DNA of 64,000 bases from Ideonella sp. GTDB taxonomy: Bacteria; Pseudomonadota; Gammaproteobacteria; Burkholderiales; Burkholderiaceae_C. The DNA lies in NCBI RefSeq assembly GCF_016702655.1, contig NZ_JADJDO010000013.1:129067-193066 (forward strand). The letters are read 5' to 3'. A program made the translations under genes and the position numbers. The notes under the pieces were generated by a model that worked only from the letters and a program-made list of their open reading frames with translations, made no database searches and was not told the origin of the DNA. Shown here piece by piece: positions 1 to 7,909 of this stretch (position 1 is its first letter; each line of letters begins with the position of its first letter).

Positions 1-125
1 ATTGCGCGTTCGCCCGGCGCGGTGAAGAGCACCTGCTCGATCAGGTCGCGCACATGGTCGGCGGCCGAGGTCTGCGCGCTGCGGCCGGTACCGTCTATTG
101 CGTACGGGAAGTCGAGGTGCGGCAT
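1..125 (-). CDS. eCIS baseplate wedge protein, GPW/gp25 family (N-terminal part only)
   Basis: The gene begins at an ATG at 125 and runs off the left edge, so only about 41 residues are visible. They read MPHLDFPYAIDGTGR and then LIEQVLFTAPGER. This is the typical start of gp25-like wedge proteins from phage tails and contractile injection systems, where the LIEQ...L.T.PGER segment is the conserved family signature. It lies 14 bp downstream of the PAAR gene in the eCIS operon. In the known assemblies gp25 belongs to the baseplate wedge that triggers sheath contraction. The family call is firm. The rest of the baseplate genes (gp6/J-like, tail fibres, tape measure) would be expected beyond the edge. 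Confidence 0.85.
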   Translation of the reverse strand, partial: MPHLDFPYAIDGTGRSAQTSAADHVRDLIEQVLFTAPGERA

Positions 126-139
126 CGTGCAGGCCTCCT

Positions 140-457
140 TCAGGTCGCGAGCACGCGCATCTGCGCCACGAGCGGCATCAGCGGCGAGCCCGACGGCGTG
201 CAGATCGACTGGCCGGCGAGCGTGAGCAGCGGCGCGCCGCCCGCCATCACGCGCACGGCACCGGCGATCCACTGGCCGTTGACGCACGGCGGCGCGCCGG
301 TGCCGGTGAGCGCGCAGCCGGCGACGACGTAGGGCGAAGCGAGCGTCACGACCGGCTGCGCCGACACGAGCACGCGCGGGAAGGGCGCCGCGGGCAGCGC
401 CTGCCCGCCGTGCATGCACATCACGGTGGCGCCGAGGTGGAGGACGGGAGCGGGCAT
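140..457 (-). CDS. eCIS PAAR-like spike-tip protein
   Basis: This 105-aa protein has short glycine-rich repeats and many PxxxxG turns (MPAPVLHLGATVMCMHGGQA, then VVAGCALTGTGAPPCVNGQW). PAAR-like tip proteins, which sharpen the spike of type VI and eCIS particles, look like this. It carries H7, C14, H16 and two later Cys residues that could bind a metal, as PAAR cones do. It starts at ATG 457, just 6 bp after the spike gene, and precedes the gp25 gene. This spike-tip-wedge order is usual in eCIS loci. The assignment rests on size, composition and position. I cannot confirm the PAAR domain without a profile search. Confidence 0.75.
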   Translation of the reverse strand: MPAPVLHLGATVMCMHGGQALPAAPFPRVLVSAQPVVTLASPYVVAGCALTGTGAPPCVNGQWIAGAVRVMAGGAPLLTLAGQSICTPSGSPLMPLVAQMRVLAT

Positions 458-463
458 GGCGTC

Positions 464-949
464 CTACACGATGGTCAGCGCGCCGAGGTTCACGTCCACC
501 GTCGGCCCGGTCATGTTGATGATCGCGCCCTTGCCGTTGGAGATGATGATGCCGATGTCGCTCACCGAGATCATCGCGCCGGTGGTGGTCTGGATCAGGA
601 TGCCGCCCGTCGGCCCCGGCACGTCGCTGATCGTGATGCCGTTCTTGAGCGTGGTCTGGATCGTGATGCCGGGCACCAGCGGCGGCACGGCCTTTGCCAT
701 CACCGGGGTTTCGCCGGCCATGCCCCAGAAGCCGCCGGTCCAGATGGGAAAGTCGGGGTCGCCGCGCTCGAACTCGACCCACACGCCGGCACCCATCGGC
801 GGCACCATGAACATGCCGGTGTTGATGCCGGCCCAGGGCACGCAGGGCATGGCCCAGGTCGACGGCACGATCGCGACGTCGGGAACGATCACCTGCACGC
901 GGCCGATCAACATCGGGTCGACGTTCTGCACGACGACGCCTCTGTGCAA
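464..949 (-). CDS. eCIS spike protein, phage baseplate assembly protein V / gp5 OB-fold family
   Basis: The 161 residues contain the OB-fold signature RGVVVQNVDPMLIGRVQVIV followed by PSTWAMPCVPWAG and GAGVWVEFERGDPDFPIW, which is diagnostic for gpV/gp5-type spikes. The C-terminal 60 residues are short Ile/Gly/Thr repeats (GITISD, GIIISNGKGAIINMTGPTV) of the triple beta-helix needle. In this frame the first available start is TTG at 949, which leaves the protein without the usual M-x-RF-x-GK lead. A better-placed ATG at 993 overlaps the hub stop codon as ATGA and reads MSRF, but it is one base out of frame. A missing base between 949 and 993, or a true TTG start, are both possible. Confidence 0.85.
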   Translation of the reverse strand: MHRGVVVQNVDPMLIGRVQVIVPDVAIVPSTWAMPCVPWAGINTGMFMVPPMGAGVWVEFERGDPDFPIWTGGFWGMAGETPVMAKAVPPLVPGITIQTTLKNGITISDVPGPTGGILIQTTTGAMISVSDIGIIISNGKGAIINMTGPTVDVNLGALTIV

Positions 950-989
950 GCGCCGACTGGCCGAGAACGGCCCGGCGGGGTGAAGCGGC

Positions 990-2120
990 TCATACGGGCA
1001 CCGTCGGCGTCGTCGAGACGAGCGCGTTGCGCGCGAGCTGGAAGCTCTGCTTGTAGGCGCCGCGTTCGATCTCGTGGGTCACGCTCTTGACGTAATACAG
1101 GCCATCGAACGGCAGGCCGGCGCCGCGCACGCCGACGAGCTTGCGCGAGCGCAGCAGGCGGCCGTAGCGCATCACGTCGAGCTTGCCGTTGCCGAACACC
1201 GAATCGCTGTTCGAGGCAGCGAAGGCAAAGCCCTTCATCAGCGCCTCGGGTGCCGAGAGCTGCGCGGTGTCGGAAAGCTGCTCGATCGCCGGCGGCAGCG
1301 GCGGGATCGCGCCCAGCATCGGGTTCAGCGGCGTGATGTCGGGGATCGGCACCGGGATCGGCGCCTTGCTCACGCCCTCCTGGAAGAAGACGATCGGCAT
1401 CTTCTTGCGTTCGCGGTCGAAGTTGAAGTTCAGGCTCTCGACGTTGCTTGCGCCGTCCATGTTGGTCGTCAGCGCGGGCTGCGGCTCGCCGATGCGAATC
1501 TCAGGCCCCCAGTAGGCCTTGCTCATGCCGACCTCCGGGCCGGGCTCGAGATAGAACACGTAGCCCACGTCGCCGGCCAGGCGCCGGATGTAGGCCAGGT
1601 CGTTGCCGCGCTGCACCGGGATGCGCTGGATCGGCAGCGGCGGAAAGTCGGCGATGCTCGGGATGACGAGCGGGATCACGCCCAGCACCGCGTACTTGGC
1701 GAGGATCGTCAGCACGCGCACGGAAGGCGGCATGGCCGGGAAGGGCAGGCCGGAGAGTTCGATCACCGCCATCAGCGCCGAGAGGTCCTTGCCCTTGACG
1801 ACGATCTGGCTCACGCCGCCTTCGCCCGGAATCGTCTCGACGTTGGTCGCCATGCCGTCGATCAGCGACTCGGTGCGGCCGTTCAGCGTCACGGTCAGCG
1901 TGACGCGCATCAGCGGCACGCCGCCACCGCCGCCGCTGAGCAGGAACAGCGTGCGCAGCGCCGAGCGCTGCGGCAGGTCGAAGGTGATCTCGAAGCCGCT
2001 CTGCGCGTCGCCCGATCCTTCGTCGACCTTGACCCGCGTGACCGCGTGCACGAGCTCGGCCGGCGCCGGTATCGGCACCGGGCCGACGTGCACGCCGAGT
2101 TGGAGTCCGCTGCTGGCCAT
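990..2120 (-). CDS. eCIS baseplate hub protein, phage late control gene D (gpD/gp27) family
   Basis: The 376-aa protein matches gpD/gp27 hub proteins, with a DEGSGDAQSGFEITF start of the first barrel, RIPVQRGNDLAYIRRLAGDVGYVFYLEPG in the middle (a conserved family block), and a C-terminal VTHEIERGAYKQSFQLARN. The hub is the trimer that joins the tube to the spike. I chose ATG 2120 (MASSGLQLG) over the TTG nine bases upstream. The stop at 990-992 overlaps an ATG at 993 that probably belongs to the spike gene. Having separate hub and spike genes, rather than one VgrG-like fusion, is common in eCIS. Confidence 0.88.
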   Translation of the reverse strand: MASSGLQLGVHVGPVPIPAPAELVHAVTRVKVDEGSGDAQSGFEITFDLPQRSALRTLFLLSGGGGGVPLMRVTLTVTLNGRTESLIDGMATNVETIPGEGGVSQIVVKGKDLSALMAVIELSGLPFPAMPPSVRVLTILAKYAVLGVIPLVIPSIADFPPLPIQRIPVQRGNDLAYIRRLAGDVGYVFYLEPGPEVGMSKAYWGPEIRIGEPQPALTTNMDGASNVESLNFNFDRERKKMPIVFFQEGVSKAPIPVPIPDITPLNPMLGAIPPLPPAIEQLSDTAQLSAPEALMKGFAFAASNSDSVFGNGKLDVMRYGRLLRSRKLVGVRGAGLPFDGLYYVKSVTHEIERGAYKQSFQLARNALVSTTPTVPV

Positions 2121-2125
2121 TGCTC

Positions 2126-2482
2126 TCAAGCTCCTGTGGGCGGCACCGGCAGCGCAATGCGCGCGCCGACCTCGTCCGAAAGCTCGAACGGGTCAACCAC
2201 CGCATTGCCGTCGGCGACGCGCCAGTACAGCAACGGCTCCTCGTAGGCCGCATGCGCGATCAGGTCGGGCCGCTCGCCGCCCTGGACGACGTGGAACGCA
2301 GCGACGGCGATCTCGCGCCGCGGCGGGATCAGGCGGCGCAGCCCGTAGGCGATCGGCGTGCCGTCGGCGCGCGCGAGCGTCGCCAGCGCCACGCCGCGGT
2401 AGCGGCTCGCAGGCGAGTATGGCGATGCGGGAATCGCGCCCGCGTCGATCAGCATCTGGACCGGATCAGACGACGTGCTCAA
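2126..2482 (-). CDS. eCIS LysM-like baseplate protein
   Basis: The 118-aa protein has the look of the small LysM/gpX-type proteins that sit between the tube-adaptor and hub genes of eCIS clusters. It has SRYRGVALATLARADGTPIAYGLRRLIPP near the start and a C-terminal half (HAAYEEPLLYWRVADGNAVVDPFEL) like the L.-IA....D....W..IA.AN segment of LysM folds. The start is TTG 2482, which overlaps the upstream stop as TTGA, so the gene is probably translated by coupling. In relatives it helps anchor hub and tube. The call depends on context and a weak LysM resemblance. Confidence 0.65.
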   Translation of the reverse strand: MSTSSDPVQMLIDAGAIPASPYSPASRYRGVALATLARADGTPIAYGLRRLIPPRREIAVAAFHVVQGGERPDLIAHAAYEEPLLYWRVADGNAVVDPFELSDEVGARIALPVPPTGA

Positions 2483-3189
2483 GGACTCCCCTTCGCGCTG
2501 CGCGCTGGGATGAGCGGGGAGCGGCCCGGGTCATGGATGCTCGAGATGCCGAGCGCAGCCAGCGTCGCGGCGCCGGCCTTGCCGGCGAGCGCCTCGCGTG
2601 CGCGCAGGTGGTTGATGAAGATCTGGCCACCCTTGTACGCGAAGCCGAGGTCGTCGATCGTCATCACACGCAGCCCAAGCGAGACCTTGGCGCGGATCGG
2701 GTTCAGCGCCGGGTCGAACGCCTCCTCGGTGATCGAGAACTCGATCAGCCGCACCGGCACCACGCGCTGCGCGCTCCACACGAACAGCACCAGCGGCGCC
2801 TCGGGCGGGACGATCTCGAGCGTGCCCGACGCGGCGAGCGCGTCGTGCGCCAGCAGTTCGGCGACGCTCGGATTGACGAGCGCCTCGAGCGTCGCCAATT
2901 GCGGCGCGACGCCGAAGGCGACGGCATTGGCGTTGCTGTCCGGGAACTGCAGCTGGTCGGTGGCGTCGATCTCGGCTTCGAGCTTGATCGACTCGACCGC
3001 CGGCCCCTTCAAGCGGAACGGCTGCGCGCGCTCGCCGCCGCCATCCCCGCCGACACCCTGCACCTGGTAGCTGCGCGACAGGCTGTCCGGGTTGTACTGC
3101 AGCGAGACCATGCGCAGCACCGCGCCGCCGCCAGGGGCGAGGATCACGAGGCCGCCCTTGACGAGGCGGGGCGAGGAAGACAGGCTCAT
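2479..3189 (-). CDS. eCIS CIS-tube adaptor protein (Afp6/7-like N-terminal domain)
   Basis: The 236-aa protein begins MSLSSSPRLVKGGLVILAP and contains MVSLQYNPDSLSRSYQV. The QYNPD.L.R block is typical of the contractile injection system tube-initiator family, often fused to LysM elsewhere. Here the LysM-like part is the separate next gene. The start ATG 3189 overlaps the upstream stop by 4 bp (ATGA), and the stop overlaps the next start as TTGA. The protein is expected to link the first tube ring to the hub. No catalytic motif is seen. Downstream it is followed only by baseplate genes, so it marks the end of the presumed cargo block. Confidence 0.78.
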   Translation of the reverse strand: MSLSSSPRLVKGGLVILAPGGGAVLRMVSLQYNPDSLSRSYQVQGVGGDGGGERAQPFRLKGPAVESIKLEAEIDATDQLQFPDSNANAVAFGVAPQLATLEALVNPSVAELLAHDALAASGTLEIVPPEAPLVLFVWSAQRVVPVRLIEFSITEEAFDPALNPIRAKVSLGLRVMTIDDLGFAYKGGQIFINHLRAREALAGKAGAATLAALGISSIHDPGRSPLIPARSAKGSP

Positions 3190-4358
3190 CGTTGCTCTCC
3201 CGTGCCGACCACCCATGCCAGCGCGGCGTAGGCGTCGGCCATCTGTAGCAGCTGTTCGGCAGATCGGGCCGCCCATGCCTTACGGTCGAAGACATAGATC
3301 TCGTTCGCCTCGAACGGGCCGGCGAGGTGGATGAACTCGTGCAGCAGCACGAAGGCACGGACATCGTCGACTCCGCGCGCCGGTTCGCGGGATTGAAGCG
3401 TGCCCAATCGCCATGCCGAGCTCAGCGTCACCTTGCCGCCGCGGACATTGCCCTGGGCCTCCGCCAACTCGGTGGGATCGTCGAGGTCGCCGGCGACGAA
3501 GTCGGACAGCTTGGCCGCCGCCAGACCGTTGCGTGCGCCGCGCAGTACATCCAGTACATGCTCCACGCGCTCGCGGCCGGGGGAGATCTCGGGTGCGTCG
3601 ATCTTCATGATATCGAGCAGCGCCTTTGCGACAACGCTGCCCGGGCGCGGCCTAGCCATCAGGGCGGCGATCGTCGCGTCGCACGCTTCGATGCCGCGCA
3701 GGCGGGCCGCGTCGATCTCGGTGCGAAGCGCGAACACGTCGTCCTGCGCCGTCGCCAGGCGCCGCTGTTCGCGCGCCGCCTGCCGCTGGCGCCGACGATC
3801 GGCGCGTGCTTCCTTGAGCGCACCGCGATCGCCACCGCGCAACGCGCCGACCCGCTCACGCCATGCACGCCGCTCGTCGCGCCGCGCACGCCGTCGCGCA
3901 CGCCTCGACGAAAGGCGGTCCGAACCCCCGTCGGCGCCGGCGACGGCGCTGGGCTGCATGGACGGCGTGGCAGCGATGCGAAGGGCGACGCCGACGGTCA
4001 GACCCGGTGAACGCGTGGAACGCAGCGTCAGTGACACCGCGGCATCGGGCTGCACTGCCCGCAGTTGCGCCCAATCGAATGGGCCGCCTTCGATGCGCTC
4101 CATCGAGGCCGGCAAGGCTTCGATCTCGAGCGGATCGCCGAGCACAGTCTTCGGATCAGTATTGCCCATCTCGCGTCCGATCCGAACCGCAACGATGTCG
4201 CCATCGAAGATCTCGATACGCGTGGCATCCACCTGGGAACCTTCGGCACCGATGGGGAATCGTCGGGGCGTCGCGGTCTGTGGCCGCTCGGTGCCGATCT
4301 CGACCTCCAAGAACGGCGGTCCGCGAGCCGGATCAGGGTTGCACGCCGCGCAAGCCAC
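3186..4358 (-). CDS. putative HExxH metalloprotease domain; probable C-terminal part of a frame-broken DUF4157 protein
   Basis: The 390-aa reading frame has a beta-rich N-terminal part, an Arg-rich helical stretch at about residues 145-215, and a C-terminal zinc-protease motif LLHEFIHLAG (HEFIH at 340-344) followed by QLLQMADAYAALAW. An HExxH plus an ADAY-type helix recalls the aspzincin (M35) group, but the third zinc ligand is not clear (E or D within the next 16 residues). The only start is GTG 4358, inside the upstream DUF4157 frame and without an obvious ribosome site. Real coding appears to pass from the DUF4157 frame into this one near 4360. I infer a single polypeptide of about 530 aa that is broken by one base, likely an eCIS cargo or processing protease. 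Confidence 0.6.
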   Translation of the reverse strand: MACAACNPDPARGPPFLEVEIGTERPQTATPRRFPIGAEGSQVDATRIEIFDGDIVAVRIGREMGNTDPKTVLGDPLEIEALPASMERIEGGPFDWAQLRAVQPDAAVSLTLRSTRSPGLTVGVALRIAATPSMQPSAVAGADGGSDRLSSRRARRRARRDERRAWRERVGALRGGDRGALKEARADRRRQRQAAREQRRLATAQDDVFALRTEIDAARLRGIEACDATIAALMARPRPGSVVAKALLDIMKIDAPEISPGRERVEHVLDVLRGARNGLAAAKLSDFVAGDLDDPTELAEAQGNVRGGKVTLSSAWRLGTLQSREPARGVDDVRAFVLLHEFIHLAGPFEANEIYVFDRKAWAARSAEQLLQMADAYAALAWVVGTGEQR

Positions 4359-4777
4359 AGCATCGCCGCCGCGCCGCTGCCGGCGCCGGCGGCCTGCACC
4401 TGCGCCACATGCATGAGTTCGTGGCCAATCAGCGCCCGGCCGGCGGACGTGGACGGACGGTATCGGCCTTCACCAAAGCCGATGTGGGTGCCGCTCGTGA
4501 ACGCAAGCGCGTCCAGGCCGGAGGCGAGCGCGGCGCCGCGCTCGTCGGCATGCAGCCGTACCGCGGAGAAGTCGTGCCCGAGGCGCTGTTCGAAGTAGCG
4601 TCGATCCGCCCCTGGCAGCGGTTCACCCCCCGTCATCGCCAGCGGCCCGGCCGATGGCACCAACGCTCCGGTGCGCGGGCCAGGTACCGATCGGCCACGC
4701 GCGGCACGCTCCAGCGGGTGGTCGCGCGGCGCCACCCGCGGCGCGCCGTCGATCGCGGGCATGAAGGCACGGCTCAT
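4028..4777 (-). CDS. DUF4157 (eCIS core domain) protein, frame-broken after about residue 139
   Basis: From ATG 4777 (ATGA overlap with the upstream gene) the frame reads MSRAFMPAIDG and then a DUF4157 block: RRYFEQRLGHDFSAVRLHADERG, LDALAFTSGTHIGFGEGRY and LIGHELMHVAQ, with HELMH at 119-123. DUF4157 is a metalloprotease-like domain reported as enriched in eCIS loci and their toxins. After about residue 139 the same frame turns Arg/Ser-rich and shadow-like (RRSWRSRSAPSGHRPRRP), while the overlapping frame from 4358 becomes protein-like. The credible product is therefore DUF4157 joined to the HExxH domain by a one-base shift. The frame's own stop at 4028 is probably not used. Confidence 0.65.
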   Translation of the reverse strand: MSRAFMPAIDGAPRVAPRDHPLERAARGRSVPGPRTGALVPSAGPLAMTGGEPLPGADRRYFEQRLGHDFSAVRLHADERGAALASGLDALAFTSGTHIGFGEGRYRPSTSAGRALIGHELMHVAQVQAAGAGSGAAAMLWLARRATLIRLADRRSWRSRSAPSGHRPRRPDDSPSVPKVPRWMPRVSRSSMATSLRFGSDARWAILIRRLCSAIRSRSKPCRPRWSASKAAHSIGRNCGQCSPMPRCH

Positions 4778-5541
4778 TCGCCTTCTCCCTTCGGCTTGTC
4801 TTCGACCGGTGCCGGCTTGGTGGGATCGCAGTCCTTGACGTGGTAGTTGTGCTTCGCGCCGACGGCCTTGAAGTCGACCACCGCGCCGGTCGAGTCCTTG
4901 ACCCACTCGAGCTGACCTTCCTTCGCGTCCAGCGCCTCCTGCGCCGTGGGCTCCTTGTCGCAGGCCGCCTTCTTCACGATCGCCTTGGCGGATGCCACTG
5001 GCTGGTTGCGCGCGTCGCACACGGCCTGCTGCAGCACGGCTTTGCTCAGCTCGCGGTGGCGCTCCTCGTGATCCTTGATGAAGGTCTCGACGCGCCGGAT
5101 CAGCGCGAGTTCCTTCTCGGACGGGCGGCCGCCGGCGAAGCGCGGGCGGATGATGCTCGACGTGACGCTCAAGCCCACCTGCGTCATCTTTCCCTTGTCG
5201 ACCGTCGGGCTGAAGCCGATCGAGATGTGGGTGTGGCCACCGGCGCCGAGCACGGCATCGACATTGGCCGCGAACTCGACGGCCGTGTCGGCGCGGATGT
5301 CGGTCGGCACCGGAGATGCAGGCGTCCACGAGATGGCCTCGCCGCAACCCGCCGCCGCCTTGGGCGCCTCGCCCTCCTGCAGCGCCTGGCCCGGCGGCTC
5401 CATCGGCACTTCGGCAAAGTCGGCGCCGGCCGGGGTCGCTGCGGCGTCGGCGCCCGGCATCGTCAGCCGCGCGCCCTGACGCGCCGGCACCGTGCGCGGC
5501 GTCAGCGCTGCAGGAATGCGGGGTTCGCGATCGCGGCTCAT
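4774..5541 (-). CDS. unknown eCIS-locus protein with an HExRH motif
   Basis: The 255-aa protein has a proline/alanine-rich, probably disordered N-terminal third, then a folded part with VETFIKDHEERHRELSKAVL (HEERH at 158-162). HExRH in a helix is a zinc-hydrolase type motif, seen for example in DUF922-like predicted proteases. Several Cys residues follow (CDAR, CDKE, CDPT). Start ATG 5541 overlaps the previous stop (ATGA); a GTG at 5553 is possible but less likely. It lies between two DUF4157 genes in the middle of the particle operon, so a cargo or cargo-processing role is plausible. I do not recognise a named family. Confidence 0.55.
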   Translation of the reverse strand: MSRDREPRIPAALTPRTVPARQGARLTMPGADAAATPAGADFAEVPMEPPGQALQEGEAPKAAAGCGEAISWTPASPVPTDIRADTAVEFAANVDAVLGAGGHTHISIGFSPTVDKGKMTQVGLSVTSSIIRPRFAGGRPSEKELALIRRVETFIKDHEERHRELSKAVLQQAVCDARNQPVASAKAIVKKAACDKEPTAQEALDAKEGQLEWVKDSTGAVVDFKAVGAKHNYHVKDCDPTKPAPVEDKPKGEGE

Positions 5542-7679
5542 GATTCGCGGCACTTCTTCTTCGGCAGCTTGCGTTCCGGCGGGATCGGGTGCGCCGCATC
5601 GATCGCCGCGCGGTCGGCCTCCTCGCAGGCGCCGGTCTGGTCGGGCTTCGGAACGCGCTCCGGGTGCGACAGCTTCTTCAGGTGCACGTCGACGTCGACC
5701 CGCCGCATGAACGGGAACACCAGTTCCCAGCGCGCGCGCCCGCTGATCTTGCGGCCCTTGGCATCGCGGCCGTCGACGAAGGCCTGGATGTCGTCGAGCG
5801 CCTGCTGGCGCTGCACCGGATCGGCGCGCGCGGCTGGATCGACCTGCAGCAAGTCGAGGCGTTCCTCGGGGCCGAGCGCGGCCAGCCGCGGAACGAGCTG
5901 GCCGGTCAGCGCTTCGTTGGCGGCCTCCGTGCCGGGGCGGGTGGCAGACTCACCGAACAGTTCGCCCACACCCTCGGCCGCCGGCAAGGCGGGGGCGCCC
6001 GCCGGCAGCTTCTTGCCGAGTTCGGCGTGCGCGTGCTCGGCGCGCCGCGTGGCGAGCGCTAGGTTGTAGTCGACCTTGCCCTCGGGCGAGGCATAGCCGC
6101 GCACCGAACGCACCTCGTAGCCCTTGCCGACCATCGCGCCGATCGCCTCGACGCGCGAGGCGAAGGCGGCCGCATCGGCCGGCGTGCTGCTGTCGAACTG
6201 GTACATCAGCGGCAGGTTCTGGGTATCGGGCTCGCGGTCGATGACTTCCTTCGTGCCGTAGGGCGTGCAGGTGTAGCGCGGCAGCGGCGGCGGGCAGTCG
6301 CAGCGCCAGCAGTCGACACGCTCGGTCTTGTCGGGGCCGCCGAACTTGCCGCCCAGCGTCAGCCCCGGCGTGACTTTCGGATCCTCGCCCGGACGCGGCT
6401 CGATCGACAGGCCGGGCTTGAGCGTCAGGTCCTTGATCGGGCCGATGTTGGGCAGCGGGATCTCGGCGCCGATGCTGAGCGTGCCCTTGGAGCTCGGCGC
6501 CTCGCCGGCCGGGCGCTTGTCGTCGACCTTGTAGCCGAGGTCGACCGCGAACCACTTCGTGCCGACCTTCAGGCTGAGCGAGTACTGCTCGGCCGAGAGC
6601 GTCGGTGTGCGCTGCACGTCGACGAATCCGGTGATCGTGAAGCTCACGCCCTTGGGCGTGACCTTGAGGGTGCCCGTCACGCGGATCTGCTGCTCGGCAG
6701 TGCCGAGCGTGCTCGTCGCGCCGACGCCGGCGCGCAGGATGCCGTCGACGGTGAGCGTGACGTCGCCCTGCGCCGAGATCTTGGCGCTGTCGAGTGCGGT
6801 GTTCGCCAGGCCGGGCGGGTCGGCGCCGGCCGCCGGATTGCTGCGCAGCGTGTCGAGCAGGTTCTTGCCGGCCTCGACGACGCGCGTGTAGTCGATCGAC
6901 GAGTCGGCCGTCAGGCGCACGCTGCCGTAGCACAGCGAGTACTCGAGGCGGATCGCGTCGGCGTCGCGGTCCCAGCGGAAGATCTTGTCGCGCGGCGTGG
7001 TGCGCTTTTCGGGCGTCTCGGTGCAGGGGCGGTCTTCGAGCGTGCGCCGGATGCGCACGCCGCTCTTCTCGTCGATCGCGCGGTCGAACTCGACCGTGTC
7101 GGCGGCGTCGCGTTGCAAGCGTGCCTGCACGCCGGCGGCCGCACCCGGCGCGATGCGCCGCGCCCGGCCCGCGACGACCGCATCGGCCTGGGCGTCGGCC
7201 TCGCGCTCGAGCGGCGCGTCGGGCGCATCGGTCTCCGATGCGAGCGCCGGCCCCGCCGGCGCCGCGCCGCGCTGCTGGATCGTGTGCGTGAGTTCGTGCG
7301 CGAGCAGGTGCAGCCCCGCGCGCGTGTCGGGCGCGTAGCGGCCGGCGCCGAAGTGAACATGCTGGCCGACCGTGAACGCGTGTGCATGCAGCGCGTGCGC
7401 CGCGGCGTGGCTCGAGACATCGTCGTGGATGCGCACGGCGTCGAAGGCGGCGCCGAACTGCGGCTCTAGCCGCCGTCGCCACGCGGGCGCGAGCGTCGTG
7501 CCGCCGCCCTCGAAGCGCGCCAGGTCGAGCGGCGCCGGCACCTCGCTGCCGGGCGGCGCGCGGCGCTGCAGCTTCTTCCTGCGGCACGCCTCGCAATCGG
7601 CCTGGCCGGCGCTACATGCGCAGGCGCGCTGCAGCCGCGCCGTGGCCGGCCGTGCTGCGAGGCCGGTGACGAGCGTCAT
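5538..7679 (-). CDS. DUF4157 (eCIS core domain) protein with an OmpA-like segment
   Basis: This is the largest accessory protein of the locus, 713 aa. It starts with a Cys-rich lead (CACSAGQADCEACRRKKLQRR, residues 20-40) often seen before DUF4157. The domain itself is at about 60-138, with VRIHDDVSSHAAAHALHAHAFTVG and LLAHELTHTIQQ (HELTH at 128-132). A long beta-rich middle (repeated TLTVDG, TGTLKVTPKG, LSIGAEIPLPNIGPI strands) resembles a beta-barrel or stacked sheet. Near residue 530 VRSVRGYASPEGKVDYNLALATRRAE matches the OmpA-family peptidoglycan-binding pattern. The role is unknown; it could be a cargo, an anchor to the envelope or a release factor. Start ATG 7679 overlaps the 77-aa gene by 4 bp. 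Confidence 0.75.
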   Translation of the reverse strand: MTLVTGLAARPATARLQRACACSAGQADCEACRRKKLQRRAPPGSEVPAPLDLARFEGGGTTLAPAWRRRLEPQFGAAFDAVRIHDDVSSHAAAHALHAHAFTVGQHVHFGAGRYAPDTRAGLHLLAHELTHTIQQRGAAPAGPALASETDAPDAPLEREADAQADAVVAGRARRIAPGAAAGVQARLQRDAADTVEFDRAIDEKSGVRIRRTLEDRPCTETPEKRTTPRDKIFRWDRDADAIRLEYSLCYGSVRLTADSSIDYTRVVEAGKNLLDTLRSNPAAGADPPGLANTALDSAKISAQGDVTLTVDGILRAGVGATSTLGTAEQQIRVTGTLKVTPKGVSFTITGFVDVQRTPTLSAEQYSLSLKVGTKWFAVDLGYKVDDKRPAGEAPSSKGTLSIGAEIPLPNIGPIKDLTLKPGLSIEPRPGEDPKVTPGLTLGGKFGGPDKTERVDCWRCDCPPPLPRYTCTPYGTKEVIDREPDTQNLPLMYQFDSSTPADAAAFASRVEAIGAMVGKGYEVRSVRGYASPEGKVDYNLALATRRAEHAHAELGKKLPAGAPALPAAEGVGELFGESATRPGTEAANEALTGQLVPRLAALGPEERLDLLQVDPAARADPVQRQQALDDIQAFVDGRDAKGRKISGRARWELVFPFMRRVDVDVHLKKLSHPERVPKPDQTGACEEADRAAIDAAHPIPPERKLPKKKCRES

Positions 7680-7909
7680 CGACGCGCCTCCAGCTGCGCG
7701 GCGACGCGCGGCGCGACGGCCGCCGCGATGCGTTCGTGCAACGCGGCCGGCGCCGCGCCAGCGGCGGCATTCGCCTGCAGGCGCTGCGCGATCGCCGCCG
7801 GCAACTGCGTCGCGAGCTGGCGCGCGAGCGCGCCACGATCGGTGCCTTCGGCCCCGTCGACCGTCAGCCGGACGATGTGCAGGTGCAGCTCGCGCGCGGA
7901 CAGCGTCAT
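7676..7909 (-). CDS. small eCIS-locus protein of unknown function
   Basis: The 77-aa protein MTLSARELHLHIVRLTVDG... is Ala-rich and mostly helical, ending IAAAVAPRVAAQLEARR. It overlaps the ATPase stop by 4 bp on one side (ATGA at 7906-7909) and the DUF4157 start by 4 bp on the other. The paired overlaps are the main evidence that it is a real gene. No family is recognised. Its position just before the cargo block could suggest an adaptor or chaperone, but nothing in the sequence proves that. Confidence 0.6.
   Translation of the reverse strand: MTLSARELHLHIVRLTVDGAEGTDRGALARQLATQLPAAIAQRLQANAAAGAAPAALHERIAAAVAPRVAAQLEARR

Noticed and set aside
98..1090. Long plus-strand ORFs opposite the eCIS genes, and many others of 200-900 codons across the window
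   Set aside because: They are Arg/Ala/His-rich shadows caused by high GC, without motifs, and lie antisense to well-recognised genes.
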